A stretch of 64,000 nt of DNA. It comes from Gemmatimonadota bacterium (GTDB taxonomy: Bacteria; Gemmatimonadota; Gemmatimonadetes; Gemmatimonadales; Gemmatimonadaceae). The position numbers and the translations under genes were made by a program. The notes beneath the pieces were generated by a model, which saw only the letters and a list, made by a program, of their open reading frames with translations, did not search any database and was not told the origin of the DNA. Positions 11,116 to 21,469 of the stretch are shown piece after piece (the stretch's first letter is position 1; every line of letters begins with the position of its first letter). Location of the stretch: assembly GCA_026387915.1 (NCBI GenBank), contig JAPLKS010000009.1, positions 124,001 to 188,000 on the forward strand. The letters are read 5' to 3'.

Positions 11116-11699
11116 CGCGCGAACGCCGTGCGAACTACGGAACCCGTGTTGCAATGCTTGTGGTCGCGACGACCTCCGCCATTGCGGTGCTTGGGTGTGC
11201 CAGTCAGGAGGGCACGGCCATCGCGTCACGCAAGAAGACGCTGGCCGATTCTGCCGATCAGATTGCCTTCAATGGTCGCTGGCTCATTACGGACCGAGGC
11301 ATGCAGCGCGGCCAGATCACAAGCGACACGGCCTTCTTCTTTGACGACAACACGCGTATCGAGATGCGCGGCACGGTCCGTGGCCTGTTTTACGGCTCCA
11401 CCGGAGCGCTCGACGCGGTCCTCACGGCCCGCGCGGCCACGTACAACATGCGCACGCAGAGTCTTGAGGCGCGTGGCGATGTGGTCATGAACTCGGTTGA
11501 TGGGCGCAGGCTCACGACGCCGTTGCTCAAGTACGACCAGCGCACCAATCAGATCTCCAGCGACAGCGCCTTCACCGCCACCGAGCCCGGGCGTGAGATG
11601 AAAGGCGTGGGGTTCCGGTCGGACCCGGACATGCTCAACGTCAACGTCACCAAGATGAAGCGCACGAAGGCTGGTGCGGTTGACCTCCCGTCCAAGTGA
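11112..11699 (+). CDS. lptC: LPS export periplasmic protein LptC
   Basis: 195 residues. Residues 13-28 form a hydrophobic export segment ending in V-L-G-C; Cys29 could be lipidated, although Leu at -2 is not ideal for a lipobox. The rest is beta-rich with the LptC/OstA pattern (ITSDTAFFFDDNTRIEMRG, then repeated A-R-x-A-T-Y-N and L-x-x-R-G-D-V strands) forming the beta-jellyroll that relays LPS between LptFG and LptA. It overlaps kdsD and lptA by four bases each. Sequence similarity in this family is weak, so the name relies partly on gene order. Confidence 0.82.
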   Translation: MTRERRANYGTRVAMLVVATTSAIAVLGCASQEGTAIASRKKTLADSADQIAFNGRWLITDRGMQRGQITSDTAFFFDDNTRIEMRGTVRGLFYGSTGALDAVLTARAATYNMRTQSLEARGDVVMNSVDGRRLTTPLLKYDQRTNQISSDSAFTATEPGREMKGVGFRSDPDMLNVNVTKMKRTKAGAVDLPSK

Positions 11700-13123
11700 C
11701 CGTTCGACCGTTCATCCTCCTGCTCGCACTCGCGAGCCTTCGTCCTGTTGCAGCAGGAGCGCAGGGGCGCGCCCCGAAGCCGTGCCAGATGGTGGCGACC
11801 GAGGTGGTGAGGAACGGCGTTTCGACCAGCGTGCAGGCGTACAAGATGCCGTCGGGCCAATACATGACGTACTTCGGCGCTGGCGTCGACGCGATTTGCG
11901 AAGGGACCGACCAAAAACTCCTCGCGGACAGCGCCGAGAGTTTGGGTGATCAAAAGGTGATCAACCTGTACGGGCATGTGCGCTACCGCGAAGCCCGTAT
12001 GCGCGTCACGGCAGACAAGATGGTGTATTGGACGGCCGAAGAACGGATTGTACTCGAGGGGAATGTGGACGGCGTGACCAGCACCGGCACGCACTTCAAG
12101 GCTCCCACCGCCGTGTATTGGCGCGCGATTCCTGCGCAGCGCCGCACCGCAAAGCTCGACGCCACCGGACGCCCCGATATCTGGATCAGCCCCAAGGACG
12201 CTGGCACCAAGGAGCCCAAGGACAGCGTCAACATTAAGGCCGACCGTGTGATCAGTGAGAATGATTCGCTGGTGTGGGCCACGGGCCGCGTAGAGATCAA
12301 CCGGCCGGACATGCTCGCCACCGGCGACTCCGCCTACCTCGACAACGGAAAGGAAACGCTCGATCTCCTGATCCATCCCAAGGTCGAGGGGCGCGGCGAG
12401 AGCAAGTTCAGTCTTGTGGGCGACCGCATTTTCGTGCAGTCCAATCAGCGGCAGGTTCAGCGCGTCAAGAGTTCGGGATCGGCAGTGGCAACGAGTGACG
12501 AAGTGAAACTCAAGGCCGACACCATCGATATGCGCGTCGCGGACCAAAAGCTCCAGCGCGCGTTTGCGTGGGGCCCCAAGCGCGCCGTCGCCGATGCGCA
12601 AAACCGTCAGATTACCGCCGATTCGATTGATGTGGTGATGCCGGGGCAGGTCATTCGCGAGATGCGCGCGATCCGCGATGCGATGGCCGACAGTCACCCA
12701 GACACCACCAAAATCATTTCCAAGGAAATGGACTGGCTCCGCGGCGACACCGTGGTGGCGACCTTCGAGCAGGCGGCGGCGAGCGACACGAGCAACGCAC
12801 CGGCCATCAAGCAGATCGTCGCGCGCGGAAAGGCACGGTCGTTCTATCAAATGGCGCCGAGCGGTGCCACTGAGAAAACAGATAAGCCAAACATCAACTA
12901 CGTCACGGGCCGCTTGATCACGGTGGATTTTGTTCAGAAGGAAATCCAAACGGTCACGGTCATCGATCGCGCGGCGGGGTTTTATCTCGAGGCGTTGGCC
13001 GATTCCACGAAGCTGAAGGCCAAAGCCGCTTCGGATTCTGCCAAGGCTAAAGCCACGACGGATTCCGCAAAAACAAAAGCTGGTAAGCCAGGCGCGGCCC
13101 CCGCGCAGAGGAAGATTCCGTGA
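11696..13123 (+). CDS. lptA: LptA/OstA-like periplasmic LPS transport protein
   Basis: 475 residues, much longer than the about 185 of E. coli LptA. The start is GTG 11696 overlapping the lptC stop. A signal peptide covers residues 1-20 (cleavage near A-G-A-Q). Repeated OstA-type strands ([54 protein letters not shown]) continue to about residue 330, which predicts a long beta-jellyroll bridge across the periplasm. The last 40 residues are a Lys/Ala/Ser tail. It precedes lptB with a four-base overlap. The extra length could be a fusion of two or more OstA modules; an LptD N-terminal-like role cannot be excluded. Confidence 0.8.
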   Translation: MTVRPFILLLALASLRPVAAGAQGRAPKPCQMVATEVVRNGVSTSVQAYKMPSGQYMTYFGAGVDAICEGTDQKLLADSAESLGDQKVINLYGHVRYREARMRVTADKMVYWTAEERIVLEGNVDGVTSTGTHFKAPTAVYWRAIPAQRRTAKLDATGRPDIWISPKDAGTKEPKDSVNIKADRVISENDSLVWATGRVEINRPDMLATGDSAYLDNGKETLDLLIHPKVEGRGESKFSLVGDRIFVQSNQRQVQRVKSSGSAVATSDEVKLKADTIDMRVADQKLQRAFAWGPKRAVADAQNRQITADSIDVVMPGQVIREMRAIRDAMADSHPDTTKIISKEMDWLRGDTVVATFEQAAASDTSNAPAIKQIVARGKARSFYQMAPSGATEKTDKPNINYVTGRLITVDFVQKEIQTVTVIDRAAGFYLEALADSTKLKAKAASDSAKAKATTDSAKTKAGKPGAAPAQRKIP

Positions 13124-14349
13124 GCGGATTCGAAAACAACTCGGCGCAGGAACAGGTACGAGCAACCGTTGAGCGCTACAGTGCTGGGGATCGCTCTGCG
13201 ACGCTGGCGATGTTGGCGCTCATCGGGGTCGCCAACGAGGAAGGCGTCGCGGTGTTTCACGACGTCGCCGTGCAGATGCGCACCGACTACATCTCGGCGT
13301 TGCGGGCTGAGGGGCGTGACGCAGACGCCGAGGCCGGACGACTCAGCCTCGACGAGGTGCGCGCGCATCTCGCGAACGTGGTCGTGCCGCGCTTAGTGAG
13401 TGCGGGCGCCTTGGAGACGATCCCTGGTGGGAGCGACGGCACCGGGCTCAAGCTGCGCCTCAGCGCCGATGCGTGGGCCGCTGTCCGTGGCGCGCGCAGC
13501 CAAGTCGCAGCCGTGTTGCGGCACACGGGCGAACATTCGACCATGCACCGGGTGTCGTCCGGTGAACGCGTCACCGGCTCCAGTGAGCTGCGCGCGGAGG
13601 GACTGGTCAAGACGTATCGGCGCCGCAACGTGGTAAACAATGTGGCACTCGACCTTCGCCAAGGAGAAATCGTTGGGCTGCTGGGCCCCAACGGCGCTGG
13701 CAAAACGACCACGTTCTACATGATCGTTGGGCTCATTCCGCCGGTGCAGGGGCGCATTCTGTTCGACGGCCAAGACATTACGAACATGCCGATGTATCAG
13801 CGCGCACGGCGTGGTATTGGCTATCTCTCGCAGGAACCGTCGGTGTTTCGCAAGCTCTCGGTGGAAGAGAACATCCTCGCGATTCTCGAGACGCTGCCGA
13901 TCAGCCGCGCGGAACGCGAGGCGCGTCTGGAAGGATTGCTCGACGAGCTGAACATCAAGCACTTACGCACCAGCAAGGCCTACGCGCTTTCGGGCGGCGA
14001 ACGTCGCCGGCTTGAGATCACGCGTGCGCTGGTGACGCAGCCCAAGTTCATGATGCTCGATGAGCCGTTTGCCGGGGTAGACCCGATTGCGGTGCACGAC
14101 ATCCAGCAGATTGTCGCGAGCCTCAAGCATCGCGGCATCGGCGTGCTGATCTCTGACCATAACGTCGAACAGACGCTCGACATTGTCGATCGGGCGTACA
14201 TCATGTTTGACGGTCAGGTGAAGGTGTCTGGTACGGTTCGTGAGTTGGTGTTTGATGACACCGTGGCGGACATCTACCTCGGGCCCACGCTCACCGCGCG
14301 CCTGCGAAGTCGATTCAAAGAAGCACCCGTCTCGGACCCCACGGGATGA
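13120..14349 (+). CDS. lptB: LPS export ABC transporter ATP-binding protein LptB with N-terminal extension
   Basis: 409 residues. The C-terminal 250 residues are a complete LptB ATPase: Walker [10 protein letters not shown] near 190, the LptB-type Q-loop [13 protein letters not shown], signature L-S-G-G-E-R-R-R, Walker [14 protein letters not shown] and H-switch S-D-H-N-V-E-Q-T. It drives LPS extraction with LptFG. The first 140-160 residues are not part of canonical LptB (about 240 aa); they look like a helix-turn-helix/winged-helix fold. The GTG start at 13120 forms the usual GTGA overlap with lptA, which supports the long form. An internal ATG at 13543 could start a short form. Confidence 0.9.
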   Translation: MSGFENNSAQEQVRATVERYSAGDRSATLAMLALIGVANEEGVAVFHDVAVQMRTDYISALRAEGRDADAEAGRLSLDEVRAHLANVVVPRLVSAGALETIPGGSDGTGLKLRLSADAWAAVRGARSQVAAVLRHTGEHSTMHRVSSGERVTGSSELRAEGLVKTYRRRNVVNNVALDLRQGEIVGLLGPNGAGKTTTFYMIVGLIPPVQGRILFDGQDITNMPMYQRARRGIGYLSQEPSVFRKLSVEENILAILETLPISRAEREARLEGLLDELNIKHLRTSKAYALSGGERRRLEITRALVTQPKFMMLDEPFAGVDPIAVHDIQQIVASLKHRGIGVLISDHNVEQTLDIVDRAYIMFDGQVKVSGTVRELVFDDTVADIYLGPTLTARLRSRFKEAPVSDPTG

Positions 14350-15950
14350 GGACGGGCCTTAACCAGTCCGTTCGCCTTGGGCAGGAGCTCAAGATCAATC
14401 CTCGCCTCTATCAGGCGATGGATATGCTCTACATGCCCCTGCTCGATCTCCAACAGCACCTCAAGCAGGAGTTGCTCGTCAACCCGTTCCTCGAACTGAG
14501 CGAGGACGAGGAGGAGGAGCTCTCCGAAGAGCAATCAATTGAGGCGACGCAGGAAGAGGACGAAGACCGGGAGTCGGCCGACGCTGACGAGCGGGACGAG
14601 CGCGATGAACGGGACGAGCACGATCCGTCCGACGACATAGGCGATTCCGGCGAGCTGGAACTGAACTCGCTCGGGGAAGAGTCGCTCATCGAAGAGCCGG
14701 TAGACCCGCGCGCCGAGGACGAGACCGACTGGGAGAACATTCTCCTCGACGGTTTCGATTCGCCCGGCGGCATGCATGAACAACAGGAACAGCAGGAGCA
14801 TTTCGAGGCGGTTCCGGTTTCAAGCACCAATTTGGAGGAGCATCTCCGCGAGCAGATTCGGATGCTCAACCTGAATCCACGGCAGCTCCTGCTGGCGGAC
14901 GAGTTTATTGGCAACATCGGTGATGACGGATATCTGTCGGCGTCCATTGAGCAGATTCTCATGAGCATTAACCAGACCATCGAGCGCGCCGCCGAAGCCG
15001 TGGATCGTGATATCGATGATCTGCCGTATTACACGTTTCCCGAGGCGGAGGAGATGCTCGAGATTGTTCAGCATCTCGACCCCCCGGGCGTCGGCGCCCG
15101 CGATCTGCGCGAGTGCCTCCTGCTTCAGCTGCGCGAGAGGGGACAGGCGGGCTCGATGGCCGACCGGCTGGTCCGAGACTTCTTCGAGGAGCTTATAGCC
15201 CACCGCTGGAGTGACGTCGCCAAGCGGACGGGGGTTTCTCCCCTAGAGGTGCAGCACGCCGCCGACGAAATCGCCAAGCTGAGCCCCAAGCCTGGCCTCT
15301 CGGTGACGAGCGGGCAAGAGAATTACGTGATGCCGGATTTGATCGTCGAGAAAGTGGACGGCGCCTATTTGGTGTTCACCAACGACGGCAATCTGCCGCG
15401 CCTCAAGCTGAGTCGCGTGTATCAGGACATTGCGCGTGACAAAAAGAAGTTTGACGCAGAGAACAAAGAGTTCATCACCAACAAGCTCAATGCGGCGCAG
15501 TGGCTCATTCAGGCCATTGAGCAACGCCGGCAGACGATGCTCAAGGTGATGCATTTCATTGTGGACCGGCAACGGGAGTTCTTTGAGAAAGGCGTGCAGT
15601 ACCTGAAGCCGCTCACGCTGCGTGAAGTGGCCGATGTCATTGGGATGCACGAATCCACGGTCAGCCGCGTCACGAACGAGAAATACGCGCAAACGCCGCG
15701 CGGGGTGCTGCCGCTCAAGTTCTTCTTTTCGAGCGGTCTTGCCACGACCGATGGCGAAGACGTGTCCGCTCGTGGCATCAAGGCGACCATCGAAAAGTTG
15801 GTGACGGACGAGGACCCCAAATCGCCACTCACCGATCAGGCGATTGTCGAGATCCTCGAAAAGGACGGCATTCAGATTGCCCGCCGCACGGTGGCCAAGT
15901 ATCGCGACCAACTCGGCGTTCTTTCGGCCCGGATGCGTAAGCGTGTCTGA
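14346..15950 (+). CDS. rpoN: RNA polymerase sigma-54 factor
   Basis: 534 residues. The N-terminal region I ([19 protein letters not shown]) binds activators. An unusually long acidic, Asp/Glu/Arg-rich region II covers about residues 46-110. The core-binding domain (about 165-330) is followed by the DNA-binding domain with [13 protein letters not shown] and the RpoN box A-R-R-T-V-A-K-Y-R near residue 510. It directs polymerase to -24/-12 promoters with AAA+ activators. Its location after lptB is conserved in many diderms. ATG 14346 overlaps the lptB stop. Confidence 0.97.
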   Translation: MRTGLNQSVRLGQELKINPRLYQAMDMLYMPLLDLQQHLKQELLVNPFLELSEDEEEELSEEQSIEATQEEDEDRESADADERDERDERDEHDPSDDIGDSGELELNSLGEESLIEEPVDPRAEDETDWENILLDGFDSPGGMHEQQEQQEHFEAVPVSSTNLEEHLREQIRMLNLNPRQLLLADEFIGNIGDDGYLSASIEQILMSINQTIERAAEAVDRDIDDLPYYTFPEAEEMLEIVQHLDPPGVGARDLRECLLLQLRERGQAGSMADRLVRDFFEELIAHRWSDVAKRTGVSPLEVQHAADEIAKLSPKPGLSVTSGQENYVMPDLIVEKVDGAYLVFTNDGNLPRLKLSRVYQDIARDKKKFDAENKEFITNKLNAAQWLIQAIEQRRQTMLKVMHFIVDRQREFFEKGVQYLKPLTLREVADVIGMHESTVSRVTNEKYAQTPRGVLPLKFFFSSGLATTDGEDVSARGIKATIEKLVTDEDPKSPLTDQAIVEILEKDGIQIARRTVAKYRDQLGVLSARMRKRV

Positions 15951-16935
15951 TTCTATCTCTCACGACGAGACCCAGCGAGTGACCCCTTCACGCGAAGCCG
16001 TCGATGTCTCCGTGCTCGTGCCCGCAAAGGACGAGGCCGAGAATCTCCCGCTCTTTCTCCAGCTGTGCGACGAGACGTTCCGCAGCCGAGCGGAACGCTA
16101 TGAAGTGATCGTCATTGACGACGGATCATCCGACGGGACCGCCGCGGTGATGGCCGACATGCAAGCGCGCTATCCGTGGGTGCGCACGGTGCGTCACCGC
16201 ACTCAGCGGGGCATTGCCGACGCGCTCCGCAGCGGATTTCTTGCGGCGCGCTCAGATATTCTCGTCTTCTATCCCGCCGACCTCCAGTTCAAGCCCGAAG
16301 ACATTCCTCGCCTCGTCGCGCCGATTCTGGCTGGCGAAAGCGATATGGTCACCGGCTATAAGCAGGGACAGTACAACAAGGCGTTCGTGTCTAAGATCTA
16401 CAACGGGCTGTCGCGCGCGCTGTTCAAGGTGCCCGTGCGCGACCTGAACAACGTGAAAGCGTACCGGCGCGCCGTGATGGATGATCAACCGGTGCGCCCG
16501 GATTGGCATCGCTACATGATTGTGCTCGCGGTAGCCCGCGGGTACACGGTCACGGAGATCCCCGTGCCACTCTATGCGCGGCACGCGGGGAAGTCTAAGT
16601 TCGGCTGGTCGCGCATACCGGTGGGCGTGCTCGACATGCTGGCCGTCTGGTTTGAGCTCCGGTTCGGCCAGAAGCCGCTCCTCGCCTTTGGCATGCTCGG
16701 CGCCGGGCTGTTTGCTATTGGCTTGGCAAGCGGGCTGTTTGCGCTTGGCGTGCTGCTCGTCAAGGGACAGGGCGTTCGCGCCGTCTGGACCGTGATCCAA
16801 ACGTGCTTGCTCCTCGGCTCCATCTTTTTTGCCACCGGTTTGCTCGGCGAGCAGATTGCCGTGTTGCGCGCGGAACAGCGCGAGATGCGCAGGCGGCTCG
16901 ACGAATCGCGAACACCCCGCGCCAGCGACGGCTAA
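15943..16935 (+). CDS. GT2 family glycosyltransferase with C-terminal membrane segments (polyprenyl-phosphate sugar transferase type)
   Basis: 330 residues from GTG 15943, eight bases before the end of rpoN. Residues 20-240 form a GT2/DPM1-like catalytic domain: V-S-V-L-V-P-A-K-D-E-A-E-N, V-I-D-D-G-S-S-D-G-T and Y-P-A-D-L-Q where the family normally has D-A-D. Two hydrophobic segments follow (about 245-268 and 280-305), as in CsbB/ArnC-like enzymes that load a sugar onto undecaprenyl phosphate. The Pro in place of the first Asp of the DxD motif is notable but does occur in GT2 subgroups. The sugar donor is unknown. It opens the glycosylation cluster that runs to 22.2 kb. Confidence 0.85.
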   Translation: MSDSISHDETQRVTPSREAVDVSVLVPAKDEAENLPLFLQLCDETFRSRAERYEVIVIDDGSSDGTAAVMADMQARYPWVRTVRHRTQRGIADALRSGFLAARSDILVFYPADLQFKPEDIPRLVAPILAGESDMVTGYKQGQYNKAFVSKIYNGLSRALFKVPVRDLNNVKAYRRAVMDDQPVRPDWHRYMIVLAVARGYTVTEIPVPLYARHAGKSKFGWSRIPVGVLDMLAVWFELRFGQKPLLAFGMLGAGLFAIGLASGLFALGVLLVKGQGVRAVWTVIQTCLLLGSIFFATGLLGEQIAVLRAEQREMRRRLDESRTPRASDG

Positions 16936-16937
16936 CC

Positions 16938-18104
16938 GTGACTCCGACCCGCGTCCTGTTCGTTTCGCATTCGTACCCGCGCGCCGACGGCGACATCGCG
17001 GGTTCGTTTGTGCATCGACTGGCCGTCTCGCTGACGGCACGCGGCGATATCGTACGCGTGCTCGCGCCCGCTACGGCGGGCCTCGAGCCAACGTCGGTGC
17101 TCGATGGCATCCGCGTGGACCGATACGGGTATGCGCCCGCCGCGTGGCAGACGCTGGCGTATGAAGGCAATATGGCGCAGCAGGTGAATGGATCGTGGCG
17201 CGGGAAAGCCGCATTCGGTGGACTGTTGTTGGGTGGCGCGTTGGCGGTGCGGCGAACGGTGGCGTCATGGCGTCCAGATATTGTACATGCGCACTGGTGG
17301 CTTCCCGGCGCGCTCCAGTCGGCATGGAGCATCGGTCGCACGCCACTCATGACCACGCTGCACGGATCCGATATTCGGCTCGCCATTGGAGTCCCTCGCG
17401 CGCACGGTGCGTTTCGCGCGGTGATGCGACGGTCCCAGCGCGTCACGGCGGTCAGCCGGTGGCTCCGCGACGAAGCGCTCGCCATGGCGCCGGGCACGAA
17501 CATCGACGTGGAACCGATGCCGGTGGACATCACCCTCTTTACTCCGAGCACTGGATCAAAGGAGAACAAACTGTTGTTCGTGGGTCGACTCAACGCGCAG
17601 AAAGGAGCCGGCCTACTGCTGGAGGCCCTCGCGGCGAGCGGCAGCAACTGTGCGCTCGATGTCATTGGAGAGGGTGACGATCGCGCCGCCCTTGCAGCTC
17701 GCGCAGCAACGTTGGGCTTGGCGTCTCGCGTCACCTTTCATGGCGCGTTGGCCCAATCGCAAGTCGTACCGTTTTATCAGCGAGCCCGCGCGGTGGTCGT
17801 GCCCAGCCAGCAAGAGGGGCTGGGGCTGGTGGCTGTGGAATCGCAGCTCTGCGAAACGCCCGTCATTGCCTTTCGCTCAGGGGGACTCACGGACGTCGTC
17901 ATCGACGGCGATACGGGGTATCTCGTGCCGAGCGGAGACGTCCGGGCCATGAGTCTCGCGATCGACGCCGTTGACACGAATCCGAGTAACGCGCTCGCGC
18001 GCGGTCGGGTGGGACGCGCGCGCATGTTGCTCGAGTTCAATCCTGCGTCCGTAGCCGAGAACTATCACCGTCTTTATCAGGACGCATTGCGTGCGACGCC
18101 GTAA
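16938..18104 (+). CDS. GT4 family glycosyltransferase
   Basis: 388 residues from GTG 16938, two bases after the previous stop; in-frame sequence upstream overlaps the GT2 gene. GT-B architecture: the N-terminal domain begins R-V-L-F-V-S-H-S-Y-P-R and has a H-A-H-W-W-L-P-G loop and T-L-H-G-S-D. The C-terminal domain (from about residue 210) has L-F-V-G-R-L-N-A-Q-K-G and the donor-binding E-x7-E pattern in P-S-Q-Q-E-G-L-G-L-V-A-V-E. No signal peptide or membrane segment. It transfers a sugar from an activated donor to an unknown acceptor, probably a lipid-linked or envelope glycan given its neighbours. Confidence 0.88.
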   Translation: MTPTRVLFVSHSYPRADGDIAGSFVHRLAVSLTARGDIVRVLAPATAGLEPTSVLDGIRVDRYGYAPAAWQTLAYEGNMAQQVNGSWRGKAAFGGLLLGGALAVRRTVASWRPDIVHAHWWLPGALQSAWSIGRTPLMTTLHGSDIRLAIGVPRAHGAFRAVMRRSQRVTAVSRWLRDEALAMAPGTNIDVEPMPVDITLFTPSTGSKENKLLFVGRLNAQKGAGLLLEALAASGSNCALDVIGEGDDRAALAARAATLGLASRVTFHGALAQSQVVPFYQRARAVVVPSQQEGLGLVAVESQLCETPVIAFRSGGLTDVVIDGDTGYLVPSGDVRAMSLAIDAVDTNPSNALARGRVGRARMLLEFNPASVAENYHRLYQDALRATP

Positions 18105-19044
18105 GACGTTCTTTCAACGCCTCTCCATTCTGCTCGCCGTGGTGGCCATCGTCTTCTATGGCAATACGGTCTCGAGTCAGTGGACGGAGGTGCGCGCCAC
18201 GTCCGCACGGCTGCACATCGACGGGCTGATGCTAGCGGCCAGCGGAGTCATTGTGCTGGTGAGCTACGCGGTGCTCATCGAGACCTGGCGTCGCACCGTC
18301 ACCGCGTGGGGCGAGCAGCTCAGTTGGAAGGAAGCGGCACGCATTTGGTTTGTGTCGAATCTCGGCAAATATCTTCCGGGCAAGGTCTGGCAGATTGGTG
18401 CCATGGGAGCACTCGCGCAGGAGGCGGGCGTCTCACCCGTGGCGGCAATTGGGTCGTCGCTCGTCGTGAACCTCGTGAACATTGTCGCCGCGTGCCTCGT
18501 GGTGGCGTTCGCGAGTGCTCGAGCCGTGACGTTTGCCGGTGCGTGGTTTGTGCCATTGGTCGCACTCGCCTCCGTAGCGGCGCTTGCCACACCGTGGTTG
18601 CTCCCGCTCTTGGTGCGGGTCGCCGCCCGTCTCACGCGCCGCGACCTGCCCGCGCCGCGCGTGCCGCCCAGTGCGATTCTTGTGGCACTCGCTGGGTGCA
18701 CGGTAGGGTGGGTGCTGTATGGCGTGGCCTTCCGGACTCTCGCCATCGCGCTGTTTGGGGTGGCCGCTGGCACCAGTGCCTCCTACGTCGCAGTTTTCAC
18801 ATTCTCGTATTTGATCGGCTATCTCTACCTGTTTTCACCCGGCGGACTTGGCGCTCGCGAATACGTGCTCACGGGGGCGCTCGCGGCGCTCTCGCTCGAA
18901 AGCGGGGCCTCCGCCACGCTGCTGGTACTGACCTCCCGTCTCTGGCTCACCGTTCTCGAGGCACTGCCGGGACTGACCTTGCTCGCTCTTGGCCGCGCAC
19001 GACCGCACCACACTCCAAAACCTGACCATGGCACGCACGCCTGA
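18091..19044 (+). CDS. Flippase-like integral membrane protein (LPG_synthase_TM / UPF0104 type)
   Basis: 317 residues with about eight hydrophobic segments and no soluble domain. Features of the lysylphosphatidylglycerol-synthase transmembrane family are visible: W-F-V-S-N-L-G-K-Y-L-P-G-K-V-W-Q near residue 90, a central charged pair, and Y-L-F-S-P-G-G-L-G-A-R-E near 250. The family includes the flippase half of MprF and AglD/UPF0104 proteins found with glycosyltransferases. Here the synthetase domain is absent, so lipid or lipid-linked sugar translocation is the likely role (inference). GTG 18091 overlaps the GT4 stop by 14 bases; the 3' end overlaps the YfhO gene by 17. Confidence 0.8.
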   Translation: MRRRKTFFQRLSILLAVVAIVFYGNTVSSQWTEVRATSARLHIDGLMLAASGVIVLVSYAVLIETWRRTVTAWGEQLSWKEAARIWFVSNLGKYLPGKVWQIGAMGALAQEAGVSPVAAIGSSLVVNLVNIVAACLVVAFASARAVTFAGAWFVPLVALASVAALATPWLLPLLVRVAARLTRRDLPAPRVPPSAILVALAGCTVGWVLYGVAFRTLAIALFGVAAGTSASYVAVFTFSYLIGYLYLFSPGGLGAREYVLTGALAALSLESGASATLLVLTSRLWLTVLEALPGLTLLALGRARPHHTPKPDHGTHA

Positions 19045-21469
19045 CCATCCTGCGACCTCCGCCGCACCCGAGGCGCCTCGTTTTGCTACGGCGTGGGCTG
19101 CGCTCGTGTATGCGCTCTGCGCGTTCTCGCTCGCCTGGCCGGCCCTCGCGGGCAAGTTCCTCGCGAATCCGCTGAGCGATCAATACAAAGCGGGCTATGC
19201 GTTCCGCGAGTTCGCCGCGGCGTATATGAAATCGCACGGCACCTTTCCGCAGTGGAACCCGTATCTCTTTGGCGGCATGCCGTTCGTGGCGGCCATGCAC
19301 GGCGACATTTTTTATCCGACGTTCCTGCTGCGACTCGTGATGCCGGTGGATGTCGCGATGACGTGGGGAATGATTCTCCACTTCTTTCTCTGCGGACTCG
19401 CCACGTACTGGTTCCTGCGGCAGGCGCCGCGGCTGTCGTTCCACGCGTCGCTTGTCGGTGGCGTGGCGTATATGATGGCGGGGTTTGTCTCATCGCTCCC
19501 CTCAGCTGGACACGACGGTAAACTATTTGTGTCGGCGCTCCTCCCGCTCACGCTCTTGGTGATTACGTGGGGCGTTCGCGACGGTAAGCGGTTCGCGTGG
19601 GGGTTTCTGGCGCTCGTCGTTGGCCTTGGCGTGCTCTCGCCGCACCCGCAACTGTTGCAGTATCTGCTGCTTGCCTCGGGCGCCTGGGCGCTGATGCTCG
19701 CGTTCGGTGGCGTCGATAAAGAAAAACTCGCGAGCAACGTGGCCATACAGCGCCTTGCCCTCGCCTTCGGCGCGGTCGTCGTTGGTGCCGCGATCGGCGC
19801 CATTCAGTATTTGCCGGTCAGCGAGTATGTGGCGTGGTCACCACGCTCCACGGCGCGCGGCTACGATTTTGCCACGAGCTATTCATTCCCTATTGAAGAG
19901 CTCATCAACACCTGGCTGCCGCAGTTCTCCGGTATTCTGCAGAACTACTGGGGCCGCAACGGCATTCATTTCCATAGTGAGTACATCGGCGTTGCCGTCA
20001 TCATTCTCGCGAGCGCCGCATTTGGGGCGGGGAACCCCCTCGCGCGCCGCCGCTTTCTCTGGTTCTGGACTGGCACCGCCGTCGTCTCGCTGTTCTGGGC
20101 CTTCGGTGGCAACACGCCGTTCTTCCAGATCATCTACAACATTGTTCCTGGCACCAAGTTCTTCCGCGCGCCGAGCACCATTTTCTACCTCACCACGTTC
20201 TCTGTGGCGGTGATGGCTGCGATTGGCACCGAACGGATTCTGCAGGGCAAAACGAGCGCCCGCTTCGCCTATGGATGGCTCGCGGCCGCAGTAGCGATCA
20301 CCTTGCTCGCCGTGGCTGGCGGGCTTACCGGAATCGGCGCGACGATTGTGAGCGGTTCCGGCTTTCCGCAGTTCGGTCCGGTCACGGCCATGGCCGAGCG
20401 CGTGGAAGCCAATGCCGACGCGGTGCGCTCCGGTGCATTCCGGGCACTCTTCTTTGCCGCACTCGCCTGCGGCGCACTGCTCCTCTTGCTGCGACGCACC
20501 ATTGCGCCTCGCGTCGCGGGATGGTTGCTCGTGGCGCTTTGCGCGATTGACCTCTGGAGCATTGAGCGGCTCTACTGGCAGTTCAATGAGCCCGCGTGGA
20601 AGATCTACAGCACCGACGCCACCACCGAATATCTCAAGCGTCTCACGCAGCCAGCGCGCACCATCGCCATTGGGTTCCCCAACCTGCCGATGTCGCCCTC
20701 CGACCCATTCCTCAAGTACGACGCCCTCATGGGGCATCGCGTGCGCATCTCGGCGGTGGGCTACCACGGCAACGAGCTCGGCCGCTATCAGCAGCTCAAT
20801 GGCGAAGAGCGCGGCTACGACCAGATTGGTAACCCAAGTTTCTGGGCGCTCACCAATACTGATTACATCCTCGTCAATACCGACACGCTCCCCATTGCCG
20901 GCGCCACTCGGGTGATTGGCCCCGTGATGAACGCCGCCGGCACCAACGTCACGTTGTTCAAACTCCCGGGCGAACATCCGTTCGCGTGGGTGGCACCGGT
21001 GATTACTAAATACGGTGACAATGCCGTGATCGAGGCCGCGCGCGCTACGAATTTTCCGGTGCGCAGCATCGCCATTTTCGACACCACATCCAAGGTGTCC
21101 GCCGAAACGGTAAGCAAGCTGCCGGAACCGCTGGCGATCACGACCCACGTGACCGCCTACGAGGCCGGTCACATCGCGCTGACGCTGAGCGCGCCAGCAC
21201 CCAAGGGCTCGGCGCTCGTCGTTTCCGAAAACTTTTATCCTGGCTGGAAGGTGAAGGTAGACGGCAAACCCGCCACCGCCGAACGCGCGGATTTGGTGTT
21301 GATTGGCGTGGCGCTCCCGGAAGGCGCGAAGCAGGTGGAACTCACCTTTGACAGTGACGTGTACCAGCGCGGCAAATCGATCACCGTGGTGGCGCTCTTG
21401 ATCGCGCTGCTCGCAATGGGCGGCGGCGCGGTACTCGACCGCCGAGCGATGGTGGGAGGAGCGGCCTAA
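19028..21469 (+). CDS. YfhO-type GT-C membrane glycosyltransferase
   Basis: 813 residues with about 12 hydrophobic segments and a long periplasmic C-terminal domain (about residues 520-780). The first extracytoplasmic loop has the YfhO pattern L-S-D-Q-Y-K-A-G-Y followed by F-P-Q-W-N-P-Y-L-F-G-G-M-P-F, where the acidic residue is expected to be catalytic in GT-C enzymes. YfhO of Bacillus transfers a sugar from undecaprenyl-phosphate-sugar, made by the GT2 enzyme CsbB, to a surface polymer. Here two GT2 enzymes flank the gene, but a diderm has no lipoteichoic acid, so the acceptor is unknown. ATG 19028 was chosen because upstream in-frame sequence lies inside the previous gene. The stop overlaps the next ATG by one base. 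Confidence 0.85.
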   Translation: MARTPDHPATSAAPEAPRFATAWAALVYALCAFSLAWPALAGKFLANPLSDQYKAGYAFREFAAAYMKSHGTFPQWNPYLFGGMPFVAAMHGDIFYPTFLLRLVMPVDVAMTWGMILHFFLCGLATYWFLRQAPRLSFHASLVGGVAYMMAGFVSSLPSAGHDGKLFVSALLPLTLLVITWGVRDGKRFAWGFLALVVGLGVLSPHPQLLQYLLLASGAWALMLAFGGVDKEKLASNVAIQRLALAFGAVVVGAAIGAIQYLPVSEYVAWSPRSTARGYDFATSYSFPIEELINTWLPQFSGILQNYWGRNGIHFHSEYIGVAVIILASAAFGAGNPLARRRFLWFWTGTAVVSLFWAFGGNTPFFQIIYNIVPGTKFFRAPSTIFYLTTFSVAVMAAIGTERILQGKTSARFAYGWLAAAVAITLLAVAGGLTGIGATIVSGSGFPQFGPVTAMAERVEANADAVRSGAFRALFFAALACGALLLLLRRTIAPRVAGWLLVALCAIDLWSIERLYWQFNEPAWKIYSTDATTEYLKRLTQPARTIAIGFPNLPMSPSDPFLKYDALMGHRVRISAVGYHGNELGRYQQLNGEERGYDQIGNPSFWALTNTDYILVNTDTLPIAGATRVIGPVMNAAGTNVTLFKLPGEHPFAWVAPVITKYGDNAVIEAARATNFPVRSIAIFDTTSKVSAETVSKLPEPLAITTHVTAYEAGHIALTLSAPAPKGSALVVSENFYPGWKVKVDGKPATAERADLVLIGVALPEGAKQVELTFDSDVYQRGKSITVVALLIALLAMGGGAVLDRRAMVGGAA

